A stretch of 64,000 nt of DNA, from the NCBI GenBank assembly GCA_025200525.1, contig CM045761.1, positions 133,612,223 to 133,676,222 on the forward strand, written 5' to 3'. The notes below the pieces were generated by a model. The model did no database searches, had not been told where the DNA came from, and saw only the letters and a program-made list of their open reading frames with translations. This DNA comes from Camellia lanceoleosa (lineage: Eukaryota; Streptophyta; Magnoliopsida; Ericales; Theaceae). Shown piece by piece: positions 23,437 to 35,710 of the stretch; position 1 is the stretch's first letter; every line of letters begins with the position of its first letter. The translations under genes and the position numbers were made by a program.

Positions 23437-25047
23437 TGTAACGCCTGAAGAAGTTAACCATACCAGCATCCACATTATTAAATAAATGACAGTATATTTT
23501 TGAATATGATACTTAACTTACATGATTCCAATCAACATACTTCTCTTTCTTATTGAACTGTAGATCTTTGTTTACAGAACAATTACAAAATACATATCCC
23601 AGTTCAGTGAGCTAGAAAAAATTACAAAACAAATATAGGACATTGGGATTTCTAAGCAAAATCATAAAACTTAAAGTAAATAAAAAAAAAAAAGATTTCA
23701 AAAGTTTTCATTACAATTCCAAGTCCCCAAAAGAACAAAAGGTTACAAAACAAATAAGAGAAATATATTTTTCATCATTCATCTTCATAAGCGGTTTTAA
23801 GGTTCTTCATTTCTTGAAATATTAGAATAATATAGGAATGAGCAAAGCCGCCCAGTAGAGAATGACATTATCAAAGTAGATAAGCATTCGATTAAATATG
23901 CATGCCATGTATTTACGCCAAAAGTTCATAAGTATTTAAAATCTTAAATGTTATAAATCCCAATTCCCCATCAACCTCCACACTTTTTCCGTCCTCACAT
24001 GAATGGCATGTGGATGCCTCAAGCCTTTTTACTTTCGTTGTACTCACACGAACTGGCCCAGTGGACATCTTACCATATTCCTACATTCACCTCCCTCACA
24101 CGAATCAGGCACCTCAAACACAACTCCACATTCATTGTCCTTACACGAACCGGTAAGTGGGCACCTCAAACACATTTCATAATATTTGCATTTTTCACAC
24201 AAAACCAACAATGATGAGGATTCTCTAATTTTACTTATCCATCATTCATTTCATCAATTTCATAAACAATCCCTTTAGGGTTCAAATGAAAATTTGGGGG
24301 TTTTCCACACTAAGGTTTATTTTCCTTAATTCAATTATATGTACTTACTACCTCATAGATGATTCCCTAATCCACCATTAATTTCACAAAAACACATCAT
24401 CTATACAAAGCTCATGTATATATATATATATCAATCCATCTCCATAAATTAACACCCCTTAAGATTTATACACATTCAAAACAAAATAAAGATATACTAG
24501 GGTAAAGACAATCCTACTTCAAAGTTGTGTAACGAAAGATGAAGGCCCACCCGATGAGCTTTCGAGATACCACGTTTCAATCAATTCAAAGCGTAGCTGT
24601 TGGAAAGGAGAACAACTTTAATAAATGAACTAAGATGGATTCTTGCTAAATGTAGATGAAATCTAGTGTTTTAGCACTAGGGTTTTCGAAAAAGGGAAAG
24701 AGAGATAGAGAGAAGATGAAAAAGTGAGTCAAAAGTTTGTTTAGATCATGTTTTAAATCTGTGCTCGAGCGAAACTTTCTACGCTCAAGTGAAATGTAAA
24801 AGAACCGCTTGAGCGAACATTCCACAACTCGAGCAATAAACGCAAGGTCTCAGAAGTTTTGCAGAGCTACAACTCGAGCGACAACTTGGAGCTCACATTT
24901 ACGCTCGAGCGACAACTCCTTCATTCGAGTGACAACTTCTTCGCTCGAGCGGACTCACCTATAAACCTGCGAGATTCTAGGAGCAACAATTCTCCACTTG
25001 AGCAACAACTCCTGCGCTCAAGCAGTCACCCAAAATCAACTGTTACA
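23437..25047 (-). repeat. Element C 5' LTR (1,611 bp)
   Basis: Direct-repeat partner of 17,184-18,780. It contains its own CTCGAG/CTCAAG cluster at about 24,768-25,025, with several cores decayed to ACTCGAGC, GCTTGAGC or CTTGAGC compared with the other LTR. A (TA)n run lies near 24,417-24,432. Confidence 0.93.
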
Positions 25048-25052
25048 AAAAT

Positions 25053-25900
25053 CTAGACTTTCTTCGTTGTTGTTGGGCTTTTTAGATCAAGAATGGCCTT
25101 GATCTGATTTGAGCTCGCTTCAATTCCTTTCTTAGTTACCAAATACCCTAGGAACTTATTAGATCCTACCCCAAATGCACACTTCGAGACATTAAGTCGA
25201 AGCCGATATGCCTTCAATATGTTAAAAACTTCTTTTAGGTCAGCCAAATAATCTCTTAGTTCCTTACATTTGATAACCATGTCGTCTATGTAGACTTCCA
25301 TGATCTTCCTAATTAGGTGCTTGAACATTTTGGTAACCAACCTCTAGTATGTAGCTTCAGCATTCTTCAGCCCAAAGGGTATTACCTTGTGAAAGTAAAG
25401 TCCTTTGGGGGTGATGAATGTTGTCTTTTCTTCATTTGGGGCATACATGACTATCTGGTGATAACCTCTATATGCATCAAGAAAGCTCATCATTCCATGC
25501 CCTGATGTGGCATCCACAAGATGATCAATCTTTGGTAGAGGGAAACAGTCCTTCGGGCAAGCCTTGTCCAAGCTAGTAAAGCCCACACATACCCTCCACT
25601 TGCCATTTTTCTTATTTACCACCACCGTATTGGATAGCTAGATGAGGTAGTTTACTTCTCGGATTGCCTGTGCTTCCAGTAGCTTTTCTACTTCTTCTTC
25701 AACTGCTGGTACATGGACCGGAGTTAGTCTCCTCGCTTTCTGAATCACCGATTTTGCCAACCTTTCCACGTTGAGTCTGTAACAAGTGACCTCGGTGCTG
25801 ACCCCTGGTATCTCATAAGGTGTCCAAGCAAACACCTATATGTTTTCTCTCAAAAAACTCTCCAATTTTCTTTCTTCTTCCTCAAGTAAACCAAAGCTGA
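25053..25900 (-). pseudogene. H1 reverse transcriptase, N-terminal half
   Basis: In two frames joined at about 25,340: FTSLDKACPKDCFPLPKID, then SFLDAYRGYHQIVM (first catalytic Asp), then [11 protein letters not shown] carrying the YxDD active site, and [10 protein letters not shown] with [12 protein letters not shown]. The 25,638-25,835 frame upstream gives EIPGVSTEVTCYRLNV. This is the canonical Tat RT. One stop lies near 25,343 and the gene is cut at 25,052 by element C. Confidence 0.9.
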
Positions 25901-25904
25901 GGAG

Positions 25905-26459
25905 AAAGAATCATTCCTCATCGCTTTCTTGTACCAGAACCTTTTTCAAGGGTTTTTCACTTTTGTCAGCAAGTTCTTTATCGACATTATCCAAGATCTC
26001 CCAGTTTTTATCTTCAATCTCTACTGTTTTTGCTTCCATCACATTGCAGGTGTACTTCATTGCTGCCATGGAGTAATTTTTCACCTGCACTTGATCTCTC
26101 CTCACTTCTTTATTCCCTTACTCAGTTAAGAATCGTAACAATTGGTGCAGCGTTGAAGGAACTGTCCTCATTGTGTGTAGCCAAGGTCTTTCCAGAATGA
26201 CGTTGTATGGAGAAGAGGTATTTATCATGGTAAACTTTGTAGTTACCTTCTTGGTCTGTACCGACACCTCTAAACTCGTGGTTCCTAGAGGCCATGTTGG
26301 CGTTCCATTGAATCTGACCATAGGGTTGTTGGATTGTTCTAGATCATCCTTATAGAGGCCGAGCTCCTTGTAACATCTGACATACATGATGTTATAAGAG
26401 CTGCCTTGATCGATTAGGATGCGTCTCACTTGGCAGTCTCTAACTTTCAATGTCACCAC
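25905..26459 (-). pseudogene. H1 aspartic protease region
   Basis: The 26,118-26,459 frame contains RRILIDQGSSYNIMY, corresponding to the usual DGGSS active site with DQGSS here, then YNVILERPWLH, which is normally YNAILGRPWLH. A Gly-to-Gln change in the active-site triplet should abolish activity. The 25,911-26,105 frame continues towards RT. Confidence 0.8.
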
Positions 26460-26469
26460 CAGAGCATAG

Positions 26470-28090
26470 TTATGTGGATGTTATACCATATCTAAGTCCA
26501 CCTCCATGAAAGATATCATCGGCCCTCGACATCCATCTGTCCAGGCTTCTTCTGTTGGATCTGGTAGACATGTTGGAGATCCCTTACCTTTTGAGCCTTC
26601 CCGCGAACTTCATTATCGTTAAGCTTCGAGTGAACCACATCGATTACCTATGGTCCTTCTGCTTGCAGTAGTGGTAGAGGCGGTGGTGTTATTGATGCCT
26701 GGGCTAACTTCGCTTGTTCCTCTCTTGTTTTGGCATCATCAACCAGGTCTCTCAGGTGTCCCTGTCTGACTAAATCTTTTAAGTGTGACTTTAAAGCCCA
26801 ACATCCCTAGGTCATGTGTCCGATTTTCTTATGGCAGGCACAGTGCTTTTCGGGCTCCTACCCATGTATTCTCTCAAGACCTTTTGTGGTGCTCTATAGT
26901 ATGGTTGATTCCTGATTCTCTCCAAAATCTTGTGAATGAGAATCTTTAAAACTATATTTACTGCTTATATTTCCCATAAGCATACCTCTAGCTTGTTGGC
27001 GCCTCAGCTGCATTTAGGTGAACCATTTCTTTTTTCTTGTTTCATGGTGCTCGTTCTTTTTGCATTTTTGTCTTCCTCTGCCCTGGCGTATTTTTTAATC
27101 CACACCATTAGTTCTTCCATATTCTTCAGGAGAGTCTTTGCAAGTGATTGTCGAAGTGGGCAATCATCATCCAAGCCATTCTTAAAAGATACGACTACGA
27201 GTTCCTAGTTACAAGCCAAAATCCGGTTGTAAACATTATAGTACCTCTTGGCGTAGGCCCTAAGACCTTCGCTATCGCTGATCTTTAAAGCTAGTTGGGA
27301 GTCTACCCTCAATGGCTGCAATCTATTTGTAACAAACTTGGCCACAAAAATCTCAACCAAGTTGTCCCAACTATTCACATATCCTTTCAGCAGTTTGTGA
27401 AACCAATCTGATTTTAATTCCCTAATTGACGATTGGAACACCTTGCACAATAACTGCTTATTCCCACTCTATAAAGCCATTGAATTTAAGTATAAACTGA
27501 TATGAAAGTTTGGGTCAGACTTACCATCATAGATCCTGAAACCTCGGCATGTTAAACCTTTTCAGTGCTTCGAACGCATCCAACTCCACTGAGAATGGCA
27601 TCTTCGGCTGGGCCTTGAATGTGATCTCGACATCATGTCTTTTCCTTTGGAGGAAATTTCTCAGGTCCTTATTCGTTTGTCCGGGAACTCGGCTGTCAGT
27701 CAACTTCAACCTTTTCAGCACACTGCTTCCTGTGTTAGGGTGTGTTCTCTTAGACTTCTCTACATCCACTGCATCATCAAAACAGAGGCCCTACTCGTGG
27801 ATCTGCAGAGATCCCCTGACGTAGGTGCCTTTGGTTTGTGGTGTCCTTTGGGACTCTCCTTGTATTGACTCTATCGTCCGATATCTCGTGATTACTAATG
27901 TGAATTTCCTGTCCCTTAGTATTCTGTGGGACAATTGGTATTGCCTTTTGTCCTCTCTTTTGGACATCAGCTTTGGCTGCTGGTGCCGATGTATCTTGCA
28001 AGGGAAACGCCGGTTGCATCACATTATTTTGCATCATAAAACTGACTACCATCTGCAAGTCTGTCAACTTATTCGCCATGTCCTTCAACT
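26470..28090 (-). pseudogene. H1 gag
   Basis: The capsid homology region is SDWFHKLLKGYVNSWDNLVE with RVDSQLALKISDSEGLRAY (27,205-27,450), typical of the plant Retrotrans_gag domain. A single knuckle-like CxCHKKIGHMT..C is read near 26,790-26,850. The N-terminal part (27,777-28,088) is a polar linker with a start near MKDMANKLTDLQ. Several stops and frame changes interrupt it. Confidence 0.78.
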
Positions 28091-28339
28091 CTTCATCTCT
28101 TTTCAGACATCTATCCTTTCATATATGAAGATCACTTTCATGGTAGTACTCATCTCGGTTGCCTTTCTTGTTCCTATTTTGACCCATAACAACATTGTTC
28201 GACTCGGGATCTACCTCATGCACTTCTTCATTGTTGTTTCCCCCTCCAGTATTGGGATCCATGTGTACCTCCTTATTGTGAATGTTATCCTCTATCCTCA
28301 TTTCTTATCTGTTGTTGGCCATCTATTCTATACTAAATT

Positions 28340-28355
28340 CCCACAGATGGCGCCA
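28340..28355 (-). other. Primer-binding site of H1
   Basis: The minus strand reads TGGCGCCATCTGTGGG, three bases downstream of the LTR end (ACACCCACA). Element E has TGGCGCCGTCTGTGGG at the same place, supporting a common Tat-type primer. Confidence 0.8.
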
Positions 28356-28358
28356 AAC

Positions 28359-29040
28359 TGTGGGTGTTGATTTTCGACCTCATAACCAAACAAGGAACTT
28401 AGCTATAGAGCACGCGGTAAAATAGATTAAACTAAGCACTTGCCAACAAGAAAGACAAGAATACCATGGTAGCTTGTCCATCCAGGGGCACTCCGACGAT
28501 CAAGTCAGTCAATATTATCTCTCAAAGATATCAAACAAGTAACACAACTCACAAGTTAAAGAACCTCAAATAATAGCCTACCTTAGACCTAGGAGGTGTC
28601 TCAGTTTTATAGCCAACAGTGCCCTCATTTCTCAGAAGTCTCACGTTCTAGGACTCAAGAAAAATGCTTCACTCGAACTTTTAGTTAGATATGGATAAAC
28701 TCTTCAAGAGCGTTATTCTTATCTGGACTAAGAGCCTCCTCTTATCTAGGGCTCTTGTCCTCTGTCCAAATATCTCGGGATTTCGGTATTGCCGCACCAT
28801 ATCTCGACCATACCACAACCATCTCGGCAAGATACCTTGCCCACGTTGCACCTTGGTTGACACCTCAGCGGCACCTCAACCACGTGGTGTCATTCTCAAA
28901 ATACATCCTCATAGTAAGTTTTCCATATCCTTTCTGCATTTCCATGAGCATCCATGTTATTCTTTGTGCTTTTGATTTTTCCTTACTATCAAACCGCTAT
29001 CCCCGTCTATAAGTAGTAGTTTAGCACTAAAATCCTCCTA
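28359..29040 (-). repeat. H1 5' LTR (outer boundary approximate)
   Basis: The inner end is set by the PBS: plus-strand TGTGGGTGTTGATTTTCG begins at 28,359. A minus-strand TATA box (GGCTATAAAACTGAG) lies near 28,598-28,612, so U3 lies above it. The outer end could not be fixed because the partner LTR was not found; 29,040 is a guess. Confidence 0.45.
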
Positions 29041-29478
29041 AATATATAGTGGTTTTCAGTGGCTCGACCTTTGAAAACCCTTAGATTCCCATACTCTTTA
29101 TGAACCTCACAAGATTGGGACCAAAACCAGTCAACAATGGTGATTTTGATCAGAAATTACACTGGAACCGAACTAGAAACTTGTTGGCATATGTTTGAGT
29201 GAACCAAGTCGAGCCAGGGATACTACTCAATACCTAAACCGGGCTAATGTCTTGCCCCTTGCAGAAACTGAGCTAAAACCTTGCCCATCTCCTTGATCGA
29301 GCTAAAATCTTGCTCGTAGGGAAGACCGAACTAAAACCACTTGCTCAATAATTGAGCTAAGCATTGCATGTACACAATCTGTTGACTGAGAAAACTTCCG
29401 TAACTAGTTTACCCTTGTTTTAGTTCAATAATCACTTGAGCATAACACACTTATTTTTTTACTTTACAGACTTGACTA
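29041..29478 (+). other. Sequence upstream of the element E extra ORF, before D insertion
   Basis: No coding sense. It contains near-repeats of GAGCTAAAACCTTGC / GAGCTAAAATCTTGC / GAACTAAAACCACTTGC at about 29,270-29,350. The last bases, TTTTTTTACTTTACAG, look like a 3' splice site just left of the D insertion (target GACTA at 29,474-29,478). The sequence resumes at 38,495 and reaches the extra ORF start at 38,614, so this may be its 5'UTR intron. Confidence 0.35.
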
Positions 29479-30247
29479 TGTCACGACCCGAACCCACCCC
29501 TATAGATTAAGGTCATAACCGGCCAGTAATCATGAGATTACCTACGGCCTCAAATCATATTAAAATATACTCCATTAGAGTTAAGGGGCCAAACGGAAGC
29601 AGACTTAAAAATTTTGTTCAATGAGCTATGCTTACATGGCATATCAAAACATTTCACATATACTTAATAATAACTCACACCTCATATCAGTAGTTAACAT
29701 CTTGTATACCCAGGATCATTCAAACACATAGTCAGCAAACCAAAAGCTTATACACATAAACAATCTATCACAACCAGTAGAAATAGCAGAGGAAATACAA
29801 AAGAATATAAACAAGCCTTTTGCGTGAGGCACCTGGGCTGACTTCACAAAACTCGGGTTTCTTTCTTAAATTCCACTAAGGCTGGGGTTGAATGTCCCTT
29901 TGCTCACCTAAATACATATAAATGAGAGTGAGCTAACGTCCGGTGAATAATACCAAAATAAAGAGGTTAATAAATGAGATTCATTCACAGATGAATCATA
30001 CTTATGATGTACATAATTGAACCACTATTCTCATTCACACTAGACTTACAAATCTCAATAAAGCAAAACGACCTCGGGTCCAACACATCATATCCAGGTG
30101 CAGACGACCTCAGATCCAATTTAACCATATCAAATGGCCTCGGGCCCAATTCAAATATATGAACGTATCAAATGGCCTCGGGCCCATTCTCTTTATATTT
30201 ATATCTATGCTTATTTCATATTCATGATCGTGATCCTTTTCATTCTA

Positions 30248-30452
30248 ACGGCCTTTGGCCCACTCATTCATGTCCGATGGCCTTTGGCCCAATCATTCAT
30301 GTCCGACAGCCTTTGGCCTACTCATTCATGTCCAACGGCCTTTGGCCCAATCATTCATATTCGACGACCTTTGGCCCAATCATTCATATTCGACTGCCTT
30401 TGGCCCAATCATTCATGTCCGACAGCCTTTGGCCTACTCATTCATATGTCAG
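30248..30452. repeat. 29-bp tandem array in the D 3' LTR, about 7 copies
   Basis: The unit reads approximately ACGGCCTTTGGCCC followed by AATCATTCATGTCCG. The centre CGGCCTTTGGCC is nearly palindromic (GGCC..GGCC). Variants ACAGCC and GGCCTACTC recur in order. Confidence 0.9.
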
Positions 30453-30540
30453 ACTATCATTCATGTCAAACTATCATTCGTGTCAGACTATCATCCGTGT
30501 CAGACTACCATTCGTGTCAGACTATCATTCGTGTCAGACG
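30453..30540. repeat. 17-bp tandem array in the D 3' LTR, 5 copies
   Basis: The unit is TCAGACTATCATTCGTG with single-base variants. It abuts the 29-bp array, and one more GGCCTTTGGCCC unit follows it. Confidence 0.88.
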
Positions 30541-31012
30541 GCCTTTGGCCCAATTCAGTTATATCAAATACATCAATAGTAAACGGAAAATAGCAAATGG
30601 CGAACGGCAAACAACCTTAGGCCCAATTCAGATATATCAACGTATCAGACGGCCTTATATAAAATTAGGCATATAGAATACTCATTCATATTTCAAATCA
30701 ACAAATCCATGAAGCTTATACAGAAGTAGCATTCGGAAAGTAATGTACTAGAAAATATCTTTACTAAGATATTACTCACAGTGTTCTGCCAGTGGATTTC
30801 CCATTGAGCTCGACCGTAAACATTACATAACACATATGGGTCACAAACGGTCCAATCCATTCTTAATTCATACACTCCTCTTAGGCTCCTTTCTTATCAT
30901 TTTAACTCATTTACAATGCTCAGTGCATGCCTAAGAGTGCTTAGAAATGAAAGAGAACGTAAAACAAATCACAAAACCACTTTACAAACTTTCTGGAACA
31001 GGGCTCCCCGCT

Positions 31013-31236
31013 CGAGCGCAGTTTTCGCCGCTCGAGCGAACCCCTTTGGTCTGCAAAAGTACTGGTTACTTCATTTTTACGCTCAAGCGTGACTTCGGAC
31101 GCTCGAGCTGAAAGTCAAACTACATTGATCCCCGTTCGAGCGTGAATATCCCCGCTCGAGCGGACGTCCATGTCTGCAAAAGTTCTGGGAACTAGCATTT
31201 CACACTCGAGTGGAGCTTTCCCCGCTCGAGTGGACA
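31013..31236. promoter_or_regulatory. CTCGAG palindrome cluster in the D 3' LTR
   Basis: Six CTCGAG cores plus near-matches (CGCTCAAGCG, CGTTCGAGCG) within about 225 bases, mostly in the context CGCTCGAGCG. They are separated by spacers that include TCTGCAAAAGTTCTGGGA. The same motif and similar spacers occur in the LTRs of element C, a different family. The role is inferred. Confidence 0.6.
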
Positions 31237-32093
31237 TGTCAAATTCTGGGTTTTCTAGCAGTCAATTTGAGCTTCAAACTAATGTAACTTGCATATTATG
31301 ATTTATACTTTACATGCAAACCTTTTAACATGATACAAATGCTAAATTACAACATTTTGAAGCTCAATTCCCATGGATCAAATACATGCATGCTTCAAAT
31401 TACACCAAACTCCTTTCTAACATAACCAATTCATGCATTCAAAACTCATACTCTTATGAATTGTACATGCATGCGAGATATAGCTCTCATTTTCAACTTC
31501 AATGATGAAGAGATGATCAAAAGCATGAATTTTAATCAAAGATTCAACATGGATAATGTATTTCATGCTTAACATACCAATTCATGGCAATTCCTTTCAT
31601 GCATGCATCCTTTGACTTCAAATTCATCAATTACAACACAATTCTTGTTCTTGATCACATATTCTCTTTGAATTTACAAAATTACAAACTTAACTCATGA
31701 ATTTATGCTCAAATACTCACCTAGGAGCTTCCAATCTTCCAATTTATAACAAATTCTTGAGTTAATCTTCAAGATTTCCAAGCTTCACGATCAAAGCTTC
31801 AATCCTTCCTCCCTTTCTCTCTAACCAACCCTCACTCTCTCTCCCGAATCAATTTTCAATTAAATTTCACCGTAGGCTCCAAAAATTATGCTAATTACAA
31901 TGGCGTAATCAATTTCGGGTTCTGTGGCTAATAGGGCCTTCAATTTAAATTCCAAAGCAGAAAATCAAACAAATTTTCCTACGGTGAACAAATAGAAATT
32001 CAAAACCATATATATTCATATAAATGGCACTCAAACACATAATCACAATCATAAGCATGATTAATTAGCATAATACAGACCAGGGTTATCACA

Positions 32094-32112
32094 GTCTTTT
32101 CCCTTTTAGGAA
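32094..32112 (-). other. Polypurine tract of element D
   Basis: The minus strand reads CTTCCTAAAAGGGAAAAGAC directly before the 3' LTR start TGTGATAACC. Confidence 0.75.
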
Positions 32113-33000
32113 GTTTGGTCCTCCAAACTTATTTTACCTTTAGTTGAAAACAATTTGGAATACTTCTTATTCAACAGTTCCAATCCTATCCTTTTGATAG
32201 TTATTTGCTTAGTCTCAAAATCAAGCAACACTCTGTTCTCAATCAATCAGAGGCTTACCTTTTCCGCCATACAAGGCTTGGCACGGTGCCACACTGATAC
32301 TAGAGTGTAAGCTATTGTTATAAGCAGAGTCTGCCAACGATGGATAGATTTTCCAAATTCCTTGAAAAATTTACTGCATATGTTTGGAGAATTTCTCCCA
32401 AAAAGTTCTTTCTAATTATACATCGATTTTCGGATGGAAAGCAGTGCCGAATCACAATTCAGTCCCCATTGCCTCTTGAAGGCTTGTCAGAATTCAGACA
32501 CATTTTAGGATTCCTGTCTAAAACAATGGATATTGGGACCCCATGCAAACAAGCAATCTTATCGATGTAAACAGTGGCTAGTCTATAAGCATCATACGAA
32601 AATTTCACAGGGAGGAAATGAGCAAACTTAGTAATTCTACATACAATAACCCAAATGGGACTTATACCTTGTGTGTCCGAGGTAGCCCTACAATGAAATT
32701 CGTAGTCACATATTCCTATTTCCATTCCGAAATAGAGAGAGTTTGAAGTAGTTCCGTCTATATCTGATGTTCAACTTCGACTTGTTGACACCGAAAACAT
32801 TTGGACACAAATTCACCAATTGCCCTCTTCATAGTAGGTCACCAACACATTTATTTCAGATGTCAGCTAACTTTACCATAGAAGTTCGGTCTATTCCCTT
32901 GTCACAAAAGTTCAATTCATTCTTCAATAATTCCGCAATCCCCAATCCAATTCGATATTTAGTTCAGTGACTTATCACAATTATCCAAGGTCAATCAAAA
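32113..33000 (-). pseudogene. Element D integrase fragment
   Basis: The 32,459-32,725 frame gives WVIVCRITKFAHFLPVKF, where the usual catalytic Asp of WVIVDRLTKSAHF is Cys, followed by TVYIDKIACLHGVPISIV and LDRNPKM. That is the gypsy integrase core up to the second Asp. Flanking frames (zinc-binding part near 32,770-32,860 and a C-terminal tail near 32,120-32,340) are visible only as fragments. Confidence 0.75.
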
Positions 33001-34620
33001 GTCTCCAGGAATTTAAAGTAGATCCAGACACTGATTCCCGAGTCAACAAAGGTAACAACAAGGCAATTGACCATACAATGTACATATTTCACATATCCCC
33101 ATAGCATTGATTGCAAAGTGCAATAATACTGGAGCAGTCAATTTCTAACATAATACATGTTTTCTCAATTATTCAACAGTTTACAATTCAGTTCAGTATT
33201 CAATTCCCTGTTCCATCGAGTCTCTCCACATTATCTGATAGTTGTCAAGAGCATAAGGTAATTCATATATAAAATCCCCATGACATCAAAGATAATATCA
33301 AAGGAGTCAATCACATGTTAAGTACAATTTACACATCCTCAGAGCCCTAATTACAGAATACAATGGCACTGAGCAGTTATTTACAAGGCGCTCTAAATTC
33401 ACACATTTTTGAATAATCGAGGTTTTCTAATCCCAATCGTGTTCACAATCAAGGCTGTTCGCGATTAATAATTACTGTAACATAAATTCTCAACATCCGA
33501 TAACACTGAAGCAACTATTCTCCCATTCAAAACAAAACATATTTCGACTAGTCAAAGATAAATGTTCAGTATTGTTTATAATCAAATCGATTTGCCTCCA
33601 TCGATTCCCATAGTGTTAAATAGATGAGAATTTGGTAGCACAGAAGCAGTCATCCCTTAAACATCCAATCACTAGATTTGCACAATTCAGTTCAGTTATA
33701 ACACATATGTCCCCAATAGTTGAAGGTTGGTTCTCAATGGTGTTCATGGTTAGATCAATCTGTTGATAGCCCACATTAGGTCTTTCAAATAAGTCAAGCA
33801 TCCCAAACGGATTCAAGTTTTGGGTCTATTAGTTTCCTTGCCAAGAATAATCTGGTTATTCATTCATAAGCAATTCATAATCCCTTTTAACAAATCAAAT
33901 CAGATAGAGGGTCTTATCTGATCAATCCAAGCAAAGGTCTTGTCAAATTAAATCAAACAAGGGTCCCATCAAATTATATCAAACGAGGGCTCTATCAGGC
34001 CAAATCAAACAAAAGTTCTATCAGATCGAATCAGATAAAAGTTTTCTCAAATGGGGTACATTTGGTTCTGTAAGGTATACTTCGTTTGCTTAGGTACATA
34101 GTCAATAGTTCCACAACTGTCCTAAGTTCACCAGTTCTCAAAGTCATATCAGAGTCATTCATCACAAATGTTCATATCGAAGTGTTTTAGGTCATGTACA
34201 ATATGACATTGCCCACATAAGTTCACATGTAAGTGCACAGGCATGCAGTTGTTTATATCAGGAGGTATGTATTGTAATCAATGCAGCAGTTCCCAAATAA
34301 ATCTTATATGCAAGTACATAGTGCATAGTAACACATTAAACAAGGTTCCTCGGTTACACATAATATAGGATTTGTCACGCAAAGGTTCCAAATCAGTCAC
34401 AAAAGCATAGGTTTAGATGTATATGTGCATGTGCAGAGTTAATCGATATCCCAACACGTATTTCACAAATTTCCCAATTAGAGCATATACATTCAATGAA
34501 TACGGTCTCGATCTTGTGGGTCTAACCAATCTAGATACACATCCAGCAGATATGAAGGTATATGCCAATCCGAATCAAATAATATCCCAAGCAAAGACGT
34601 ACAAATGCACTAATTCATAA
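33001..34620. other. Non-coding middle of element D
   Basis: No protein domain is readable on either strand. A short degenerate tandem stretch lies at about 33,890-34,040, with a recurring pattern close to CTATCAGATCAAATCAAACAAAAG. RT and RNase H would be expected between gag and integrase but were not found. Confidence 0.5.
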
Positions 34621-34624
34621 TCAA

Positions 34625-35240
34625 TCAACACATAAGCATTCGTTTATAAACAGTATAGATACTTGGGATAACGGTCGCAGTATCTTGAGGGCTTTCTGGG
34701 ATGAGTGTAATTACTCTATCCTGATTAGCAATTCCTACCATTGGTATGAATCTAGCTGAGACAGAAGATTTATTCACATTTTGTCCAGTTCGGGGACAGT
34801 TCCTTACCGTATGGTCCATTCCACCACACCTATAACAAGCCCCAGAAATTCGATAGCAAACTCCTCGGTATTTCTTACCACATTCATTACATGCCGGTGC
34901 TGTATTCCTTGTGGAGTTTGAAGTGCGCGATGATCCCGTATTTTGCTTTTTGAATGATCTCTTCTTTAAGGAAAAGCCTTGTCTCTTGCTTTCCATTCAG
35001 ATGGTCGATTCATGTTGGCTTCGGTCATCAGTGTTCGGTCTAGCACCTCAACATATTTTGTGACTCTCAATACATTCACTTAGTGTTCTTGCGCTGGTGG
35101 TGGCAAAGGTTCTTGCCGTAGCGGCAACTGATGTTGTTATCTTAAGATCTCTGTCATTTTATATACTATCATTTCCAGTCTATCAAGTTGGGCTGTGGAA
35201 AAGTCTGCCAACTCGTATGCCCTTACTTTATCCATGTTCT
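34625..35240 (-). pseudogene. Element D gag C-terminus with zinc knuckle
   Basis: The frame gives a basic region (KRQGFSLKKRSFKKQ), then CNECGKKYRGVCYRISGACY and CGGMDHTVRNC. The last part is a CX2CX4HX4C zinc knuckle (C-Y-R-C-G-G-M-D-H-T-V-R-N-C), which binds element RNA. The rest of gag up to the PBS is not recognisable. Confidence 0.75.
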
Positions 35241-35698
35241 ACATAAACTCTTATTAAGCCATGCCAAATACAGGAATGCCCAATACAGAAATAAACACAG
35301 ATACACGTAGGTACATTCGCATATAGGCACATCGTTATATTCTTATTTTACGTATTGTCAAGACACAATTAATCACATGCAAAACAGACGATTGCATACT
35401 TATTACATATTGCGTGTAGAACACTTACTAGACAATTACACATTTCACCATATTCATATTCCACATAAATACCCATTTGCAGAATTGAATGCACATATGC
35501 TACTTTTCATGATTCATATGTTCATATATGTGCATTATAACAAAACAAACTTGTTGTACACATTAGTGCAATAATTCATATCTCATACAATTACATGTTC
35601 TCAATGCTTACATCATGTACTTATAAAATGGAAGCATCTTAAATCTTTTCTAGACACCTTATGGCTCATTTGGACAAGTGTGTGAGTCATTAACTCGT

Positions 35699-35710
35699 GC
35701 TCTGATACCA
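35699..35710 (-). other. Primer-binding site of element D (tRNA-iMet)
   Basis: The minus strand reads TGGTATCAGAGC, three bases from the 5' LTR: a perfect 12-base match to the standard initiator tRNA-Met primer site. Confidence 0.92.

Larger units (their letters stand above)
17184..25047 (-). mobile_element. Element C: complete Ty3/gypsy LTR retrotransposon (chromovirus, Del/Tekay-like), 7.86 kb
   Basis: Two direct LTRs start TGTAACG and end TGTTACA, flanked by the perfect 5-bp duplication AAAAT (17,179-17,183 and 25,048-25,052). On the minus strand the order is 5' LTR, PBS for initiator tRNA-Met, gag with two zinc knuckles, RT, RNase H, integrase, a C-terminal EEATWE-type region, polypurine tract and 3' LTR. 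This domain order (integrase after RNase H) defines Ty3/gypsy. All reading frames are broken and the LTRs have clearly diverged, so the copy is old and inactive. It landed in the RT gene of H1. Confidence 0.93.
29479..32093 (-). repeat. Element D 3' LTR (2,615 bp)
   Basis: Partner of 35,714-38,494. It has 7 copies of the 29-bp unit against 10 in the other LTR, and it lacks a segment of about 135 bp that in the other LTR contains a TATA box (join near 31,850). Long open frames on the plus strand here are only translations of the tandem repeat. Confidence 0.93.
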
